Origin: Streptomyces endocoffeicus
GTDB taxonomy: Bacteria; Actinomycetota; Actinomycetes; Streptomycetales; Streptomycetaceae
Reading direction: 5' to 3'
Assembly: GCF_016741935.1 (NCBI RefSeq)
Contig: NZ_JAERRG010000015.1
Location: 186,001-250,000 of the forward strand
DNA length: 64,000 nucleotides
The notes under the pieces were generated by a model. That model was not told where the DNA came from. It searched no databases and saw only the letters and a list, made by a program, of their open reading frames with translations. The position numbers and the translations under genes were made by a program. Below are positions 50,934 to 59,835 of the stretch, in pieces (position 1 is the first letter of the stretch; the number at the start of each line of letters is the position of its first letter).

Positions 50934-50988
50934 AGCCTCCTGGTGATGACCTTGATCCCCACCCCGCTCCCCGGCGTGAGGACGGGGC

Positions 50989-53178
50989 TCACGAGGAGGT
51001 CAGATACGCCTCCACCTCACTGACCTGGGCCGCCGGCCAGCCGGTGTTGCCGGTGACGCTGAGCCTCAGATAGCGCGCATTCGTGCTGTCGGGCAGGGCG
51101 ACGGTGACCTTGTTGCCGGACGCCGGGTCGAAGCGGTAGCCCTGCGAGCCCACCACCGTCGAGTACCCGGAGCCGTCGGTGCTGCCCAGCACGGACAGCG
51201 TCTGGGTGCGGGCGCCCCACGCCGACGAGGGCGGCAGCTTCAGCACCAGCCGGCGGACCGCCTGGCTGGAGCCGAGGTCCACGGTCAGGGCCTGCGGAAA
51301 GGCGTTGTTGGCCGACTCCCAGTAGGTGTTCGCGTCGCCGTCGACCGCCTTGCCGGGGGTGTAGACGTCCTGGGAGCCGGTCGCGGTGGCCGGGCGGCCC
51401 TTGGCGAGGTTGCGGCCCGGCTCGGGATCCGGGTTGCCCTGGCCGGGCTGGGGCCAGCCGGCACAGTCCGACCAGGTGCTGCTCCAGCCGGAGTTGCCCC
51501 CGCCGTCGGTGAGGCTGAAGGTGCCGGAGCCGGACGGGTAGGGGCAGTTGTAGACGCCCGCCGCGCCGACGCTGGAGGCCGTGACATCGCTGAACTTCGC
51601 CGCCCCCTGCGCCTCGGCCTGGACGACGACCGTTCCGGGGTTGGTCACGGTCGCGCCGGACACATTGACGTTCTTGACCGCGTAGCCCCTGCCGCCGCCG
51701 GAGACGAACTCGAAGGCGCTGTACGGGCTGTCGGTGATGGTCGTGTTGGTGATGTTGACGGTGGCCTCGATCGCGCTGTCGTAGGAGTCGACGCGCAGGG
51801 CGCCCATCGGGTGGTTCCAGTTGGGGTTCATGGCACCCGCGCGGACCAGCGTGTTCCCGTCGACCGTGATCGTGCCGGCCAGCGGGTGGAACGGGTCCAT
51901 GAACTTCTGGTTGGAGATGGCGATACCGCTGCCCAGGGCGTTGGTGTCCGAGATCAGGTTGTTCTTGACCGTGATGTCCGTACCGCCGTAGATGGCGATG
52001 CCATTGGCGAGGTTCGGCTGCGAGATGGTGTTGCTCTCGAAGCTGCTGTTGGTGTCCGGCGAGTTCAGCGACCACATGGCGAGCGCGTCGTCGCCCTGGT
52101 TGCGCAGGAAGTTGTTCCGCACGCGTACGTTCTTCGCGGTGCCGTTGAGGTTGAGGCCGTCGGCCGTCATGTCCAGGAAGCGGTTGTTCTCGACCACCAG
52201 GTTGTCGTTGTTGCCCATCAGCCACAGACCGACCTTCAGGTGCTGCAGCCACATGCCGGACACGCTGGAACCCGGGCCGAGCGAGCCGTTGACGAAGTTG
52301 TCGGGGTTGGAGTCGACGCGCTCGGTGACCTCGCCGATGACCGCGAAGTCCTTGATGTGCACGTTGCCGGAGGAGCTGGACTGGTCGATGAACCGCGAGG
52401 TGTGCACCACGGAATGCCAGCCGCCGGCGCCCTGGAGGGTGACGTTCTGGACGCCGTTCAGCGAGGAGGTCAGCCTGTAGTCGCCCGGCGGGATCCAGAC
52501 CACTCCGCCCTGGGCGGCGGCGATGGCGTCCCGGAACGCCTGGGTGGAGTCGCCCTGCCCGCTGGGGTCGGCGCCCTTGGAGGTGACGGACACCGATCCG
52601 GCGGGCTGGGAGGCGGCCGCCGCGACCTGCTCGAAGTCGGCCACGTCCACGGTGACCTGTGTGTTCGCCGCTTCGAAGGCGATCTTGTCACCGGCCTGGA
52701 CGTTCTGGCCGAGCAGCAGCCGGGCGTTGTCGTAGAGGTGGTGGGTCTTCGACCCCGCGATCCAGCCGGTGTCCACGTACGAGTACTTGGACGTGACCGC
52801 GATGGTCTTGGCCAGCTTGGTGCCGTTGACATAGACGTTGAGCGTGCCCGACTGGCCGTCGGGCACGCTGTAGGCCACGTTCACCGCGTTGGCCGCGCGC
52901 GGCGCGGTGAACTCCACGCGCTGCCCGGAGGCGAGGCGGACGGCCTGGCGCCCGGACGCCTCGGAGGCGAGCGTGCCCTGGGTGAAGTCGGGGCCGATCT
53001 TCGTCCCCGTGGTGGTGGCCGACTCGGCCTCGGCCGAGGTGAACGGCAGGGAGGCGCCCGCGGCCGCGTGCGCGGCCGTGGGGGTCAGCGTGACGAGCGT
53101 GCCGGCCGCCAGGGCGACGGCCACGCCGATCGCCGACAGGCGCTTGGTGGATGCCGATGCGGTACCGCTGCGGTGCAT
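50989..53178 (-). CDS. Secreted beta-helix glycoside hydrolase, GH87-like, with CBM and discoidin domains
   Basis: A 729-residue extracellular enzyme. The domains in order are a signal peptide (1 to about 38), a CBM6/35-like module (about 45-187), a right-handed parallel beta-helix (about 195-570), a Pro/Gly linker and a C-terminal F5/8-type discoidin domain (about 590-727). The beta-helix carries DGLNLNG (Asp340) and QGDDALAMW (Asp363, Asp364). A D-x22-DD spacing is what I recall for characterised GH87 alpha-1,3-glucanases, which supports a mycodextranase/mutanase-like function. The ATG follows AAGGGAT. It is the last gene of a LacI-ABC-GH13 cluster, so it probably supplies the oligosaccharides taken up by that importer. 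A different beta-helix specificity cannot be excluded. Confidence 0.75.
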   Translation of the reverse strand: MHRSGTASASTKRLSAIGVAVALAAGTLVTLTPTAAHAAAGASLPFTSAEAESATTTGTKIGPDFTQGTLASEASGRQAVRLASGQRVEFTAPRAANAVNVAYSVPDGQSGTLNVYVNGTKLAKTIAVTSKYSYVDTGWIAGSKTHHLYDNARLLLGQNVQAGDKIAFEAANTQVTVDVADFEQVAAAASQPAGSVSVTSKGADPSGQGDSTQAFRDAIAAAQGGVVWIPPGDYRLTSSLNGVQNVTLQGAGGWHSVVHTSRFIDQSSSSGNVHIKDFAVIGEVTERVDSNPDNFVNGSLGPGSSVSGMWLQHLKVGLWLMGNNDNLVVENNRFLDMTADGLNLNGTAKNVRVRNNFLRNQGDDALAMWSLNSPDTNSSFESNTISQPNLANGIAIYGGTDITVKNNLISDTNALGSGIAISNQKFMDPFHPLAGTITVDGNTLVRAGAMNPNWNHPMGALRVDSYDSAIEATVNITNTTITDSPYSAFEFVSGGGRGYAVKNVNVSGATVTNPGTVVVQAEAQGAAKFSDVTASSVGAAGVYNCPYPSGSGTFSLTDGGGNSGWSSTWSDCAGWPQPGQGNPDPEPGRNLAKGRPATATGSQDVYTPGKAVDGDANTYWESANNAFPQALTVDLGSSQAVRRLVLKLPPSSAWGARTQTLSVLGSTDGSGYSTVVGSQGYRFDPASGNKVTVALPDSTNARYLRLSVTGNTGWPAAQVSEVEAYLTSS

Positions 53179-53231
53179 GTGCTGATCCCTTCGTGGTGGG
53201 GGTGGTGGGACAGCGCGGTGGGGGTGGCGGC

Positions 53232-54830
53232 TCAGCGGAGCAGCCAGGCCGCCGTGTCCCGCGGAAGGCGGCCCCGGTCGTCCAGCGGGCCGCTGCTGAG
53301 CAGAAGTCGGGAGGTGGCGTCCAGCTCGGTGGGGGTGTCCGCGAGGTTGACCACGCAGACCAGACCGTCGTCACGGGCGAAGGCCAGGACACCGTCGGCC
53401 GAGGGGAGCCAGGTCAGCGGCCCGTCGCCGAAGCCGGGGGTGGCGCGGCGGACGCGAATCGCCGCGCGGTAGAGGCTGAGCATCGAGCCCGGGTCCTCCG
53501 TCTGCAGATCGGCCGCGTACACCGCCCAGTGCGCGGGCTGCGGCAGCCACGGCTCCTGGCGCGAGCCGAAACCGGCGTACGGCCCCTCCGCCGCCCACGG
53601 CAGTGGCACCCGGCAGCCGTCGCGGCCCGGGTCGGTGCCACCGGAGCGGAAGTGCATCGGGTCCTGGATGCGGTCGCGGGGGATCTCGGCCTCGGGCAGG
53701 CCCAGTTCCTCGCCCTGGTAGACGTAGACCGCGCCGGGCAGGGCCAGCGACAGCAGGGCGGCGGCCCGCGCCCGCCGGGTGCCGAGGGCGAGGTCGGTGG
53801 GGGTGCCGAAGACCTTGGTGGCGAAGTCGAAACCGGTGTCCTCGCGCCCGTAGCGGGTGACCGTGCGGGTCACATCGTGGTTGCACAGCACCCAGGTGGC
53901 CGGAGCGCCCACCGGAGCGTGTTCGGCGAGCGTCTCGTCGATCGACGTCCGCAGCCGCCGGGCGTCCCAGGGGCAGGCCAGAAAGGAGAAGTTGAAGGCG
54001 GTGTGCAGCTCGTCGGGGCGCAGATAGCGGGCGAAGCGCTCGCTGTCCGGCAGCCACACCTCGCCGACGAAGACACCGCCGTACTCGTCGGCCACCGCGC
54101 GCCAGGAGCGGTAGATGTCATGGAGCTCATCGAGGTCGACATACGGATGCGGATCGCGGCCCGCGACGAAGTCGGGCAGCCGGGGATCCTTGGCCAGCAG
54201 GGCGGCCGAGTCGACGCGCACCCCCGCGACACCCCGCTCGAACCAGAAGCGCAGGATGTCCTCGTGCTCCTGGCGTACGGCCGGGTGGGCCCAGTTGAGG
54301 TCCGGCTGCTCGGGGGCGAACAGATGCAGATACCAGTGGCCGTCGGGCAGCCGGGTCCACGCGGGGCCGCCGAACTCCGACGTCCAGTCGTTGGGCGGCA
54401 GTTCACCATGGTCGCCGCGGCCCGGTCGGAGGTGGAACAGCTCGCGCTCGGCACCGCCCGCGAGGGCGGCCCGCCACCAGGGGTGCTGATCGGAGACGTG
54501 GTTCGGCACGATGTCGACGATCGTGCGGATGCCCAGCTCACGGGCCTCGGCGATGAGCTTCTCCGCCTCGGCCAGGGTGCCGAAGGCCGGGTCGATGGCG
54601 CGGTAGTCGGCGACGTCATAGCCGCCGTCCTTCATGGGCGACTGGTACCAGGGGCTGAACCACAGCGCGTCGACGCCGAGTTCGGCGAGGTACGGCAGCC
54701 TGGCGCGGACGCCCGCGAGGTCGCCGGTGCCATCGCCGTCCCCGTCGGCGAAGCTGCGTACGTACACCTGGTAGATGACGGCGGAGCGCCACCAGTCGTT
54801 CGGTGTCCGGGCAGGGGTGGGCTGGGCCAC
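53232..54830 (-). CDS. GH13 alpha-glucosidase (oligosaccharide-degrading)
   Basis: A 532-residue cytoplasmic GH13 enzyme. The four conserved regions are DIVPNH (106-111), GVRVDSAA with nucleophile Asp207, GEVW with acid/base Glu257, and NHD with Asp319. It resembles the oligo-1,6-glucosidase/alpha-glucosidase group (AglA-like), which cleaves imported malto-, isomalto- or nigero-oligosaccharides to glucose. No signal peptide is present. The GTG start at 54830 lies 30 bp after the permease stop, so it is in the transport operon. Residues that would fix the linkage specificity are not conclusive by eye. Confidence 0.92.
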   Translation of the reverse strand: MAQPTPARTPNDWWRSAVIYQVYVRSFADGDGDGTGDLAGVRARLPYLAELGVDALWFSPWYQSPMKDGGYDVADYRAIDPAFGTLAEAEKLIAEARELGIRTIVDIVPNHVSDQHPWWRAALAGGAERELFHLRPGRGDHGELPPNDWTSEFGGPAWTRLPDGHWYLHLFAPEQPDLNWAHPAVRQEHEDILRFWFERGVAGVRVDSAALLAKDPRLPDFVAGRDPHPYVDLDELHDIYRSWRAVADEYGGVFVGEVWLPDSERFARYLRPDELHTAFNFSFLACPWDARRLRTSIDETLAEHAPVGAPATWVLCNHDVTRTVTRYGREDTGFDFATKVFGTPTDLALGTRRARAAALLSLALPGAVYVYQGEELGLPEAEIPRDRIQDPMHFRSGGTDPGRDGCRVPLPWAAEGPYAGFGSRQEPWLPQPAHWAVYAADLQTEDPGSMLSLYRAAIRVRRATPGFGDGPLTWLPSADGVLAFARDDGLVCVVNLADTPTELDATSRLLLSSGPLDDRGRLPRDTAAWLLR

Positions 54831-54860
54831 GGTGGGAGCCTTTCTGTCGAGGGGGCGGTG

Positions 54861-55736
54861 TCAGCCCTTCGTGCTGCCCGCGCTGATCCCGGCGATGATG
54901 TGCCGCTGGAAGACGAGGAACAGCGCGACCATCGGGATGCTGGCGATGACCATCGCGGCGATGAGCACGGTCAGCTGGATGTTCTGCGACAGCTGGACGA
55001 GTGCCACGCTGATCGGCTGCTTGCCGGTGTCGGAGAAGACCATCAGCGGCCACAGGAAGTCCTGCCACACCGCCACCAGCGCGAAGATCGACACGACGCC
55101 GAGCACCGGACGCGACATGGGCAGCACGATCGACCACAGGGTGCGCAGCTTTCCGGCGCCGTCGATCTCGGCGGCCTCCAGGACATCGCGCGGGATCTGG
55201 TCGAAGAACCGCTTGAGGAGATAGAGGTTGAAGGCGTTGGCGACGGCCGGCAGCCAGATCGCGAGCGGATCGTTGAGCAGGCTGGTGTGGATCAGCGGCA
55301 GGTCGGCGACGGTCAGGTACTTCGGCACGACCAGCGCCTGGGCCGGGACCATCAGCGTGGCCAGGATGCCACCGAGGATCACCTTGCCGAAGGCGGGCTT
55401 CAGCCTGGACAGGGCGTAGGCGGCGGCCGTGCAGAACACCAGCTGGAACAGCCAGGCCCCGGTCGCCTGGACCACCGTGTTCCACAGGTGCCGCGGAAGC
55501 TGCATCAGGTCCCAGGCATCGCTGTAGCCGCTGAGGTGCCACTGCTCGGGGACGAGGGTGGGCGGGGTCTTCGCCACCTCGTCCGGCGACTTCATCGCAC
55601 CGGTCACCATCCAGTAGACCGGGAAGAGGAAGGCGATCGCGAACAGCACCACCACGCCCGTGAAGACCGTCCAGTAGACGGCCCGGCCGCGGGGGCGGGC
55701 CAGGGTGGCGGGGGAGACGAGGGTCCGGGTGCTCAT
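54861..55736 (-). CDS. Carbohydrate ABC transporter permease (MalG type)
   Basis: A 291-residue inner-membrane permease with six helices. The EAA loop reads EAAEIDGAGKLRTLWSIVLPMSRPVLG, the site that contacts the ATPase. It belongs to the MalG/CUT1 class. It overlaps the stop of the upstream MalF-type gene by four bases. No ATPase is encoded in the cluster. In streptomycetes the shared ATPase MsiK usually serves such importers, which is inferred here from its absence. Confidence 0.94.
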   Translation of the reverse strand: MSTRTLVSPATLARPRGRAVYWTVFTGVVVLFAIAFLFPVYWMVTGAMKSPDEVAKTPPTLVPEQWHLSGYSDAWDLMQLPRHLWNTVVQATGAWLFQLVFCTAAAYALSRLKPAFGKVILGGILATLMVPAQALVVPKYLTVADLPLIHTSLLNDPLAIWLPAVANAFNLYLLKRFFDQIPRDVLEAAEIDGAGKLRTLWSIVLPMSRPVLGVVSIFALVAVWQDFLWPLMVFSDTGKQPISVALVQLSQNIQLTVLIAAMVIASIPMVALFLVFQRHIIAGISAGSTKG

Positions 55737-56689
55737 GCGTCGTCCTCCCCGGAGCGGGTGAGCCGCAGATAGAGGGCGGAGAAGGCGCCGAGCAGCACGA
55801 GCAGCATCACGCTCAGCGCGCAGGCGCCACCGAAGTCGTTGTAGAGGAAGGCGTACTTGTAGATCAGGTAGAGGACGGTGACCGTGGCGTTCTCCGGGCC
55901 ACCGCCGGTGATCACGAACGGCTCGGTGAAGACCTGCATCGTCGCGATGATCTGGAGCAGCATCAGCATGAGGATCACGAACCGGGTCTGGGGGATCGTG
56001 ACGTGGCGGATGCGCTGGAGCAGGCCGGCACCGTCCAGTTCGGCCGCCTCGTACAGCTCACCGGGGATGGACTGCAGCGCCGCCAGGTAGATCAGGACGG
56101 TGCCGCCCATATTGGCCCAGGTGGCCACGATGACGAGGGAGATCAGGGCGGTGTCGGCGCCGTTGGACCAGTTCGAGGTGGGCAGGTGCGAAAAGCGCAG
56201 TGCCTCGTTGGCCAGCCCGGCGCCCGGGTCGTAGAACCACTTCCACAGCAGGGCGCTGACCACCGGCGGGATCATCACCGGCAGATAGACCACGACCCTG
56301 AAGAACGCCTTGGCGTGCCGGAGTTCATTGAGCACGAGGGCGAGCAGGAACGGGATCGCGAAGCCGATGAGCAGCGCCAGCAGGGTGAAGGTGAGGGTGT
56401 TCCGCCAGGCCGCGGTGAACTCCGGATCGTGCAGGACACGGGTGAAGTTGGCGGTGCCGACCCATTCGGGGGACGAGCCGGGCGTGTACTTCTGGAAGGC
56501 GATCACGACCGCGCGGATCGCCGGATACCAGGAGAACAGCGCGAAGCAGATCAGGCCGCCGAGGAGGAAGCCATAGGCCCGGACCTGGTCGGCCAGACGG
56601 CGCCGCCCCCGACCCCCCGCCGGGGGCGGCGCCTGCACCGGGTGGACGGCGATCGCCTCGGCGGGCGGCCGCGCAGCGGTCTTGGTCAT
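55733..56689 (-). CDS. Carbohydrate ABC transporter permease (MalF type)
   Basis: A 318-residue permease. A Pro-rich cytoplasmic leader (about 1-35) is followed by six helices. The EAA loop is EAAELDGAGLLQRIRHVTIPQTR. CUT1-family MalF proteins form the heterodimeric channel with MalG. It lies 4 bp from the binding-protein stop upstream and overlaps the MalG gene by four bases downstream, so the three transport genes are translationally coupled. Confidence 0.94.
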   Translation of the reverse strand: MTKTAARPPAEAIAVHPVQAPPPAGGRGRRRLADQVRAYGFLLGGLICFALFSWYPAIRAVVIAFQKYTPGSSPEWVGTANFTRVLHDPEFTAAWRNTLTFTLLALLIGFAIPFLLALVLNELRHAKAFFRVVVYLPVMIPPVVSALLWKWFYDPGAGLANEALRFSHLPTSNWSNGADTALISLVIVATWANMGGTVLIYLAALQSIPGELYEAAELDGAGLLQRIRHVTIPQTRFVILMLMLLQIIATMQVFTEPFVITGGGPENATVTVLYLIYKYAFLYNDFGGACALSVMLLVLLGAFSALYLRLTRSGEDDA

Positions 56690-56693
56690 CGGG

Positions 56694-58037
56694 TCAGCCC
56701 CGGGCCAGAATGTTGTCGATCTTGTCGGAGGCTTCCTTCAGGAGCTGGTCGATATCGGCGTCCTTCTTGGTGAGGACGGCGGAGACGGCCCCGTCGAGCA
56801 CCGAGTAGATCTGCTGGGCGTGCGGCGGCTCGATCTTCATCCGCAGCTTCTGGTTGCCGTCGAGGAAGGTCTGGTAGTTGCCCACGGGGACATTGGCGTT
56901 GGCCTTCTTGAGCTGCTGGTCCTTGGCGTCGGCGGCGCCGGTGAACAGCCGCGGCTCGGGCAGGCCCACCGGGGCGTTCCGCTTCTTGGCGCGGACGTAG
57001 TCGCCGAGGAAGCCCTTGCCCGGGGTGAGGAACATATGGTCGAGCCACTTGAGGCCGGCCCGGATCTGGGCGGGCGTGTCCTTCTTCTGGAACATGTAGC
57101 CGTCGCCGCCGATGAGCGTGCCCTTGCCACCGGGCATGGGGGCGATGGCGAGGTCCTTGTAGTTGCCGCCCTTCTCCTTCACCAGGATCGGGATGTTGTC
57201 GGGCGCGGCGAGGTACATGCCCAGCTTGCCGGAGCCCATCAGCTGCTGGGCGTCGTTGATGACCAGGAGCTGTTTGCTGCCCATCGAGTCGTCCACCCAG
57301 CGCATGTCGTGCAGGTTCCGCAGGACGGCGCGCGCCTCGGGGGTGTCGATGGTGGCCTTCTCGCCGTCCGCGCTGACGACATCGCCGCCCTGTGAGTACA
57401 GCTCGGCCGTGAAGTGCCAGCCGCCCTGGTTCTGGGCGCTGTAGTCCGCGTAGCCGACCGTGCCGCCGCCCAGCTCGGCGATCCTCTTGGCGTCGGCGCG
57501 GACCTCCTCCCACGTCATCGGCGGCTTGTCGGGGTCGAGTCCGGCCTTCTCGAAGAGCTCGCGGTTGTAGATCAGACCCATCGAGTAGCCGGTGCGCGGG
57601 ATGCCGTAGATCTTGCCGTCGACCGTGTAGATGTCGCGCAGCTGCTTGCTGAGGGTGGAGTAGCTCTTCAACTCCTTGACGTACGGGGTGAGATCGGCCG
57701 CCTGGTTGATGTCGACCACATGTCCGGCGTCGGTGAAGTACGTGTAGAAGACGTTCTCCATCTGGCCCCCGGCCAGCTTGGCGTCGAACGTCTTCGGGTC
57801 CTGGCAGGGGAACGCGTCATGCGCGACGACGTCGATGTCCGGGTTCTGCCTCTCGAAGGAGGCGATGTCCTCCTCGAAGAACCTGCGGTCGACCTTGGCG
57901 CTCTTGGGCGGCATGCAGTTGACGGTGATACGCGTCTTTCCGCCCGCCGATCCGTCGTCCGACCCGCCGCAGGCGGTGAGGGCGAGGGAGAACGTGCTGA
58001 GCGCGATGAGAGTACGACGGAACCCGGTGCTTCTCAT
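56694..58037 (-). CDS. Sugar ABC transporter substrate-binding lipoprotein
   Basis: A 447-residue extracellular solute-binding protein, CUT1 type. The lipobox LTAC (ALTACGG) follows a signal peptide. Family wording includes YSMGLIYNRELFEKAGLDPDKPPMTWEEV and GGDGYMFQKKDTPAQI. It binds an oligosaccharide and delivers it to the permease pair. The ATG at 58037 has AGAGGGG upstream; the frame continues upstream without similarity. It is the first gene of the operon SBP-MalF-MalG-GH13-GH87, with a LacI repressor gene just upstream on the same strand. Its ligand is probably an alpha-gluco-oligosaccharide. Confidence 0.93.
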   Translation of the reverse strand: MRSTGFRRTLIALSTFSLALTACGGSDDGSAGGKTRITVNCMPPKSAKVDRRFFEEDIASFERQNPDIDVVAHDAFPCQDPKTFDAKLAGGQMENVFYTYFTDAGHVVDINQAADLTPYVKELKSYSTLSKQLRDIYTVDGKIYGIPRTGYSMGLIYNRELFEKAGLDPDKPPMTWEEVRADAKRIAELGGGTVGYADYSAQNQGGWHFTAELYSQGGDVVSADGEKATIDTPEARAVLRNLHDMRWVDDSMGSKQLLVINDAQQLMGSGKLGMYLAAPDNIPILVKEKGGNYKDLAIAPMPGGKGTLIGGDGYMFQKKDTPAQIRAGLKWLDHMFLTPGKGFLGDYVRAKKRNAPVGLPEPRLFTGAADAKDQQLKKANANVPVGNYQTFLDGNQKLRMKIEPPHAQQIYSVLDGAVSAVLTKKDADIDQLLKEASDKIDNILARG

Positions 58038-58254
58038 GGGTGGACCCCTCTGTACAGGAGCAGGGAAGCCCCACGGCCGCGAGCGGGGCGCACACAACCG
58101 TGAGTGCGCCGCACACTCAAGCACCGACGACATCGGCCCGCAAGATGTCGCGTAGATTCTGTAATTATTCAACTGCACTGCGAATCATGCGGATTGAGTC
58201 CGGCGGCGTCTTGCGACCGCCCTTTCGATCACCCCTCGACGGTCCTCCGCCCGC

Positions 58255-59253
58255 TCACTCCCGCGGCGCCTGGGCGGTGGAGCCGCGCACCACCAGCTCC
58301 GGCTCGAACAAAAGCTCCTCGGCGGGGACGGCCACCCCGCCGATCTGCGCGTTCAGCACCTCCACCGCCGCTCTGCCCATGGCCTCGATGGGCTGGCGTA
58401 CGGTGGTCAGCGGCGGCTCGGTGCAGTTCATGAACGCGGAGTCGTCGTAGCCGACCACGGACACCCGCGACGGCACGCCGAGCCCCTTGCGGCGCGCGGC
58501 TCGTATCGCGCCCAGGGCGAGCGGGTCGCTGGCGCAGATGATGCCCGTGACGCCCCGGTCGATCAGCCGGGAGGCCGCGGCGTGGCCGCCCTCGATCGAG
58601 AAGATCGCCCGGGCCACGAACTCATCCGGAAGGCGGTCGGCGATCGCCCGCGCGGCGGCCAGCTTGCGTGCCGACGGCATGTGGTCACCGGGCCCGAGCA
58701 CCAGCCCGATCCGCTCGTGGCCGAGGGAGGCCAGATGCCGCCACGCCTGCTCCATGGCCACGGCGTCGTCGCAGGAGACGGCCGGGAAGCCGAGGTGCTC
58801 GATGGCCGCGTTGACCAGCACCACCGGGATGTTGCGCTCGGCGAGCTGCCGGTAGTGGTCATGCGGCGCGTCGGCCTGCGCGTACAGCCCGCCCGCGAAC
58901 ACCACCCCGGAGACCTGCTGTTGCAGCAGCAGGGCCACGTAATCGGCCTCGGAGACCCCGCCCTTGGTCTGGGTGCACAGCACCGGGGTCAGTCCGAGCT
59001 GGGCCAGCGCCCCGCCGATGACCTCGGCGAACGCCGGGAAGATGGGGTTCTGCAGCTCGGGCAGCACCAGCCCCACCAGCCGGGCCCGGTCGCCCCGCAG
59101 CTGCGTGGGCCGCTCGTAGCCGAGGACGTCCAGCGCGGAGAGCACCGCCTGCCGGGTGGCTTCGGAGACCCCGGGCTTGCCGTTGAGGACCCGGCTGACC
59201 GTGGCCTCGCTGACACCGACCTTCTTCGCCACTTCAGCAAGTCGTCGCGTCAT
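58255..59253 (-). CDS. LacI family transcriptional repressor of the alpha-glucan locus
   Basis: A 332-residue LacI-type repressor. The helix-turn-helix and hinge are MTRRLAEVAKKVGVSEATVSRVLNGKPGVSEATRQAV and LDVLGYERP. The periplasmic-binding-like effector domain runs from about 60 to 325 (LVGLVLPELQNPIFPAFAEVIG onwards). The ATG at 59253 is right at the family start. No ribosome site is evident; CTTGCG repeats lie directly upstream and may combine operator and leaderless start. The open frame continues upstream into a dnaE relic, which is a coincidence of frame. It likely represses the transport operon that starts 218 bp downstream, with the sugar as inducer. Confidence 0.93.
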   Translation of the reverse strand: MTRRLAEVAKKVGVSEATVSRVLNGKPGVSEATRQAVLSALDVLGYERPTQLRGDRARLVGLVLPELQNPIFPAFAEVIGGALAQLGLTPVLCTQTKGGVSEADYVALLLQQQVSGVVFAGGLYAQADAPHDHYRQLAERNIPVVLVNAAIEHLGFPAVSCDDAVAMEQAWRHLASLGHERIGLVLGPGDHMPSARKLAAARAIADRLPDEFVARAIFSIEGGHAAASRLIDRGVTGIICASDPLALGAIRAARRKGLGVPSRVSVVGYDDSAFMNCTEPPLTTVRQPIEAMGRAAVEVLNAQIGGVAVPAEELLFEPELVVRGSTAQAPRE

Positions 59254-59256
59254 GCA

Positions 59257-59291
59257 CGCAAGCGTAGCGCAAGAATTGCAAGTCGCTTGCG
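59257..59291. promoter_or_regulatory. Iterated CTTGCG/TGCAAG operator of the LacI gene
   Basis: On the + strand: CGCAAG at 59257-59262 and 59268-59273, TGCAAG at 59277-59282, and an inverted CTTGCG at 59286-59291, making a GCAAG-TCG-CTTGC palindrome at the right end. Steps of 11 and 9 bases place the direct copies on about one helix face. They abut the LacI start, consistent with autoregulation. The same hexamer occurs at 58139-58144 and, inverted, at 58210-58215 before the binding-protein gene. Confidence 0.6.
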
Positions 59292-59364
59292 TAACGGGGG
59301 TGCGGAAGGTGTGAGACCCGGCGGCGGGCCCCGGGTCAGGTCGCCCGGGTGACGGCCACCGCCG

Positions 59365-59829
59365 GCCGGTCGAGGCGATCAGCCTCTCGGCATGCTCGGC
59401 GATGACTTCCTTGTCCATCCGTGGCCACTTCTGGAGCCAGCCCTGCGCATACGCGCCCGACGACAGCCGGAACAGATGGTGCAGCCCGGTGTTGTCCGCC
59501 GCCCAGATCGTCTTGTGGGTGTAGCCGCCCGAGCCCGAGACATCATCACGCTTCTGATGGGGCTGCCCCCACAGGACCTTGCGCTTGGCACGCCGCGACT
59601 CCGGGGCGACATACGCCTCGATTCCGATGACCGGCGTCACACCCGAGGACGTGGCCTGCTGGAAGAAGTCATACGCGCCGTGGAGGTTGCCGTGGTCCGT
59701 CATGGCGATGTGCGACATGCCCAACTCCTGGCAGACCGCGAAGAGATCCCTCAGCCGGGCCGCGCCGTCCAGGAGCGAGTACTGCGTGTGCACATGCAGA
59801 TGAGTGAAAGGCCGTGCCACTCCTCCCAC
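59365..59829 (-). pseudogene. dnaE: DNA polymerase III alpha subunit (dnaE) PHP-domain relic
   Basis: A fragment encoding about 155 residues of the N-terminal PHP domain of bacterial DnaE: FTHLHVHTQYSLLDGAARL, IAMTDHGNLHGAYDFFQQA, PVIGIEAYVAPESRR, the KTIWAADNTGLHHLFRL block and EVIAEHAERLIASTG. In intact proteins this is followed by about 1000 more residues of palm, fingers and tau-binding regions; here similarity stops at about 59365. The frame then runs on through meaningless codons into the LacI gene. It cannot be a polymerase. It begins 7 bp after the TetR stop on the same strand. It is probably a duplicated, truncated copy left by recombination. Confidence 0.85.
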
Positions 59830-59835
59830 CCCGGA

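Noticed and set aside
53151..55772. 873-codon + strand frame opposite the GH13 and permease genes
   Set aside because: Antisense shadow; no motif, and the opposite strand has complete catalytic motifs.
58255..59829. A single 524-residue PHP-LacI fusion protein
   Set aside because: The PHP block ends at about 59365, about 37 meaningless codons follow, and the LacI helix-turn-helix begins at its own Met at 59253. The fusion is an accident of frame.
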